Assembly (NCBI GenBank): GCA_963402885.1
Contig: OY727097.1
Coordinates: 18,600,001 to 18,664,000 of the forward strand
Direction: 5' to 3'
DNA length: 64,000 nucleotides
Source: Antedon bifida
Lineage: Eukaryota; Echinodermata; Crinoidea; Comatulida; Antedonidae
Part shown: positions 60,580 through 64,000 of the stretch, piece after piece
Layout of the letters: the number at the start of each line of letters is the position of its first letter
Position numbering within the stretch: position 1 is the stretch's first letter
The notes under the pieces: generated by a model
The model's database searches: none
Told to the model about the DNA's origin: nothing
Seen by the model: only the letters and a program-made list of their open reading frames with translations
Program-made: the position numbers and the translations under genes

Positions 60580-63153
60580 TAGTCCATGGGATTTAGACTT
60601 TTAACTCACACAAATTGCAAGAAAATGTTTTTTTGATGAAATGTGTTCTTTAGACCCTACTGAACACATTTATCAACGTTAGGACATTTTTCAACAACGG
60701 GAAGTAGCCTAATTTGCATAATTTAAAATGGCGGCCATTTTTAATAACATACTATGTATCTTGGAAACCGCTAGTCACAGATACTTAATTATGGTGTTAA
60801 AATCGTTAGAATATATGTTTTTATATTCACTTTAATGAAAAATGAATGGAAATGCTATTTCTAACATTATTGACCTTTGACCTTGATTTATCATATCTCA
60901 GCAACCACTAATCGGAGATATACAAATTAAGGCTTGAATTGTTCAGAAACTACACATTTATATCCAGTCTAATGGCATGTTTTTGCAAAAAATGGCCGAT
61001 TCTAACATTATTGACCTTTGACCTTGATTTATTATATCTTAGCAACCACTAATCTGAGAGACACACAATATGGCTCAAACTGTTCAGAAACTACATATTT
61101 ATATTTAGTCTAATGGCATGTTTTTGCAAATAATAGCCGATTCTAACATTATTGACCTTTGAACTTTGCACTACATAAAATCGCATAACTTTGAAAATAT
61201 TGTACATATGAAATTATTTTTAGTGTCAAATTGTTCAGAACATACATGTTTCTATAGAGTCCAATGACACATTATGTCCAATAATGACCTATTGTATGGT
61301 TATTAACATTTGAACTATATTTGAAAAGGATTTTTAAACCCGGAATCTTCTTCATGTAGGCATTCATTAGAACATGTGATTTGGCACTACTTGCTTAGAA
61401 TATGGTGGTACTTTAAAGTGCATGTAACCAGTTGATTTAAATTAAATTTAAAAACTGAAAATATTTACTTTAAAAAAAAAATATTAGACTATGTATACAT
61501 ACATTATAGGTTTGGATTATTAATAAATTTTAAATTAGGTCTTACATCTTACTCAGGAGAAAGTTGGTGTTGACACTATTAACAGAGCCAACAAAGATGT
61601 AGTTTTTTTATGATATATTGTACATACTTTAAATCGGCCATGCCATTTTGCGCAGGTTTATTAAAGTTTTTTTTAGTTTTAGTAATTTATTTATGGCATA
61701 TTCAAAAAACAAATTTCTAAAGATTATTTAGTTTATATTTTGTTAAGGTTAGCATCACTCTTGAGGGCATTCTTTTAGGTTGAAACATAGTCTTATTAAG
61801 AAGGCCTTTTCTACTACTAGACGCATTGTTGACAACTGGAATTTTAAAAGATCGATATTAATGCAACATATTTAGTTTAGTTTAATTAATTGGCTATCGA
61901 GACTCATAATTAGGCTGACCACCACTTGCAATATTTTCGCCGTATACAGTAAAAACCTCAGTTTCTTATGGAATTTATTTATTTATTTCAATAACCATAT
62001 ACAATATGACTACTAGTGGTGTATAGTTTTTAACCTTTTATAATTTATTTTTGTACTTTTTTTAAGTGAATGTATTGTGTATGGACCATGTTTCTATGTG
62101 GTTTAATTTTTACAATTTTTTAACCATCAATTTTAATGCTTTTAATATAAATATCTTGTAATTCAGCTTCAGCTGCGAAGACGATAAGAAATAAAATAAA
62201 TAAACGTGTAAACTTGTAGGCAGTTTATGGATGAATGCAATAGTTTATGCTTATAAATTTAATGTACCATGGCCTACTTTAAACTAAACATAATAAGTCA
62301 ACATTGCAACTCTTACATTTTAGAGTGCCAAATCACATGTTCTAATGGATGTCCACATGAAGAAGATTCCGGGTTTAAATCCTTTTCAAATATAGTTCAA
62401 ATGTTAATAACCATACAATAGGCCGTTATTGGACATAATGTGTCATTGGACTCTATAGAAACATGTATGTTCTGAACAATTTGACATTAAAAATAATTTC
62501 ATATGTACAATATTTTCAAAGTTATGCGATTTTATGTAGTGCAAAGTTCAAAGGTCAATAATGTTAGAATCGGCCATTTTTTGCAAAAACATGCCATTAG
62601 ACTAAATATAAATATGCAGTTTTTGAACAGTTTGAGCCATATTGTGTGTCTCTCAGATTAGTGGTTGCTAAGATATGATAAATCAAGGTCAAAGGTAAAT
62701 AATGTTAGAATCCGCCATTTTTTGCAAAAACATGCCATTAGACTGGATATAAATGTGTAGTTTTTGAACAATTTAAGCCCTAATTTGTATATCTCCGATT
62801 AGTGGTTGCTGAGATATGATAAATCAAGGTCAAAGGTCAATAATGTTAGAAATAGCACTTCCATTCATTTTTGGACAAACTTTTTCAATAAAGTGAATAT
62901 AAAAACATATATTCTAACGATTTTGACACCATAATTAAGTATCTGTGACTAGCGGTTTCCAAGATACAGAGTACGTTATTAAAAATGGCGGCCATTTTTA
63001 ATAATGCAAATTAGGCTACTTCCCGTTGTCGAAAAATGTCCTAACATTGATAAATGTGTTCAGTAGGGTCTAAAGAACACATTTCATCAAAAAAACCTTT
63101 TCTTGCAATTTGTGTGAGAAAAGGGTCATTTTTTAGCTAAATCCCATGGACTA
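60580..63153. mobile_element. 2.6-kb fold-back element with 830-bp arms
   Basis: TAGTCCATGGGATTTAG at 60580 is mirrored by CTAAATCCCATGGACTA ending 63153. The arms 60580-61413 and 62321-63153 match over their length, from the ends through AATGGCGGCCATTTTTAATA and GACTAGCGGTTTCCAAGATA to AGAACATGTGATTTGGCACT. Each arm holds three to four tandem units of about 140 bp ending TTGACCTTTGACC. The 900-bp loop is AT-rich. No coding region, and no target duplication can be named. Confidence 0.85.
62040..62215 (+). repeat. Possible LINE-type 3' tail in the fold-back loop
   Basis: GTAATTCAGCTTCAGCTGCG, AAGACGATAAGAAATAAAAT and AAATAAAC at 62159-62208 look like the 3' end of a LINE with an A-rich tail. 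No coding part is seen upstream, so the call is weak. Confidence 0.3.
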
Positions 63154-63374
63154 GTGTTGTTGTTTACGCGTTGTCAATATCAATAAAATACGGATTGTTA
63201 AACACCTTTAAAAACTTGATAAATACCCACAAAAATGAATATGAATTTGGTCTGAGGTGAGACGTTTCGGCCCACAAAGTGGGATGTTTCGGCCCGAAAG
63301 TGGGCCGAATCGTCCCACCAAAAGTGGGCCGAATAGTCCCGGGCCGAATCGTCTCAGGGCCGAATCGTCCCTGA
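63154..63374. mobile_element. GGGCCGAATCG-type element, partial second copy (inverted)
   Basis: 63165-63260 is the reverse complement of about 50005-50080 (AAAATACGGATTGTTAAACA, AATACC-AAAAATGAATATGAA, TTTGGTCT). GTTTCGGCCCAC and five GGGCCGAATMGTCYC words follow to 63372. It lies between the fold-back element and the PLE and has only one end. The PLE frame runs into it in the published orientation. Confidence 0.75.
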
Positions 63375-63375
63375 A

Positions 63376-64000
63376 CCTGTAGCAATAAGCCTGTGTCTGT
63401 TGGCTTTCTATAAACCCGTGTGTGCAATTTTTCCAAATCTTTGGTTATCAGCATTCCTAGGAAAGAAGGGATTGAATTGTTCACGGCAGTTTCCATTGTG
63501 AACGCTATCGCAGGATGGGTTGTGTTAAGTAAAGCTAAAAATTCATTGGCTACTTCTAGATTTGGCATGAATACTAGTGTCATCAACATACCGTTTGTAG
63601 TATTTGGGCATGTGGTTCGTAGATTCAAGGCGTTCCTCGATGTGGCACATAAATACATTTGCCATAAGGGGCCCTAGAGGTGATCCCATTGCAACTCCAT
63701 CAACCTGTTCATACAAGTTACCATTAAATTGGAATAGCTGATCTTTCGTTGCTATATTGAGGAGTACAATTAAATCGTCCTTATCTAAGTTTAGTCCATA
63801 ATTATCGTTGAACCAGTTGTTCAGCAATAATTTGAATTGTCTCGGTTAAAGGAACATTTGTGAATAAGGACGAGACATCATATGATACCAAAATATCACT
63901 AGCATTTATAACGGTGGAGCGTATATCAGCTGCAAAGCTAAATACATCATCTATTGTATATGCATTCTGGGACAGCGGTTTCAACTTCTCATCCAGCCAC
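63376..64000 (-). pseudogene. Penelope-like element RT, partial, runs off the window
   Basis: On the minus strand from 64000: LVSYDVSSLFTNVPLTETIQ (motif A), then DGVAMGSPLGPLMANVFMCH (motif B), YKRYVDDT (motif C with the YVDD pair), then FLALLNTTHPAIAFTMETAV, IPSFLGMLITKDLEKLHTRV and YRKPTDTGLL. This order is the PLE reverse transcriptase, not a LINE. The frame is broken in about two places, and the 3' part is cut by the GGGCCGAATCG element at about 63375. The N-terminal part lies beyond 64000. Whether a GIY-YIG endonuclease existed cannot be seen. Confidence 0.88.

Noticed and set aside
60205-60582. 125-codon open frame of RYPPGATHRALPTG repeats
   Set aside because: It is a by-product of the 14-bp minisatellite; there is no conserved flank or start context.
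60580-63153. LTR retrotransposon, because of long terminal repeats
   Set aside because: The terminal repeats are inverted, not direct, and no capsid, protease or RT coding is present. No LTR or virus-derived element was recognised anywhere in the window.

Overview
The window is AT-rich eukaryotic DNA. It holds one host gene, split into small exons, in a dense bed of transposable elements. The gene is the 3' part of RUBCN (Rubicon, a Rab7- and Beclin-1-associated regulator of autophagy and endosome maturation). Eleven exons lie on the + strand from 960 to 38634. All splice phases agree, giving 410 codons plus a stop, and the cysteine-rich Rubicon-homology domain is complete. The 5' end (RUN domain and start codon) lies before position 1. 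The vertebrate-like Rubicon together with abundant GGCCTAGGCCTA-type motifs, Penelope-like elements and fold-back elements suggests a marine invertebrate deuterostome, perhaps an echinoderm or other ambulacrarian. That assignment is inference.

Introns, 1-38.6 kb: nearly every intron is swollen by repeats. They include a 1.1-kb fold-back element (3.6 kb); a 4.1-kb terminal-inverted-repeat (TIR) element with a decayed minus-strand gene (7.0-11.1 kb); three TTAA-flanked MITEs (10.5, 14.6 and 15.0 kb); a minus-strand LINE remnant (13.6-14.3 kb); a TIR element with GACC/GACA arrays (16.5-18.4 kb); several palindromic MITEs (19.9-26 kb); tRNA-like SINEs; a degenerate intronic tandem array (35.3-37 kb); a TA-flanked MITE (36.2 kb); and a G-rich tract (37.2-37.6 kb).

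Nested cluster, 41.3-50.6 kb: a Penelope-like element (PLE) 5' part is followed by a fold-back element (42270-50605). Three later insertions interrupt that element: a MULE-like element with two spliced transposase exons, a nearly intact 5.7-kb non-LTR retrotransposon (LINE), and a GGGCCGAATCG-type element. In the LINE, ORF1 (PHD finger, coiled coil, SGNH esterase, two CCHC knuckles) and ORF2 (APE endonuclease plus reverse transcriptase) are in the same frame, separated by a single TAG. No ATG, CTG, GTG or TTG precedes the endonuclease core in ORF2.

Fold-back territory, 51-64 kb: three large inverted-repeat elements follow (51.0-53.6, 54.2-58.7 and 60.6-63.2 kb). The second carries an L2/CR1-like LINE in its loop, and a pure 14-bp minisatellite abuts the third. 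A conserved module of about 100 bp, often ending in a DR1-like GGTCAAAGGTCA motif, recurs in the last two and in a RUBCN intron. The window ends inside a second PLE on the minus strand. No second host gene, no LTR retrotransposon or virus copy, and no CRISPR array was recognised.
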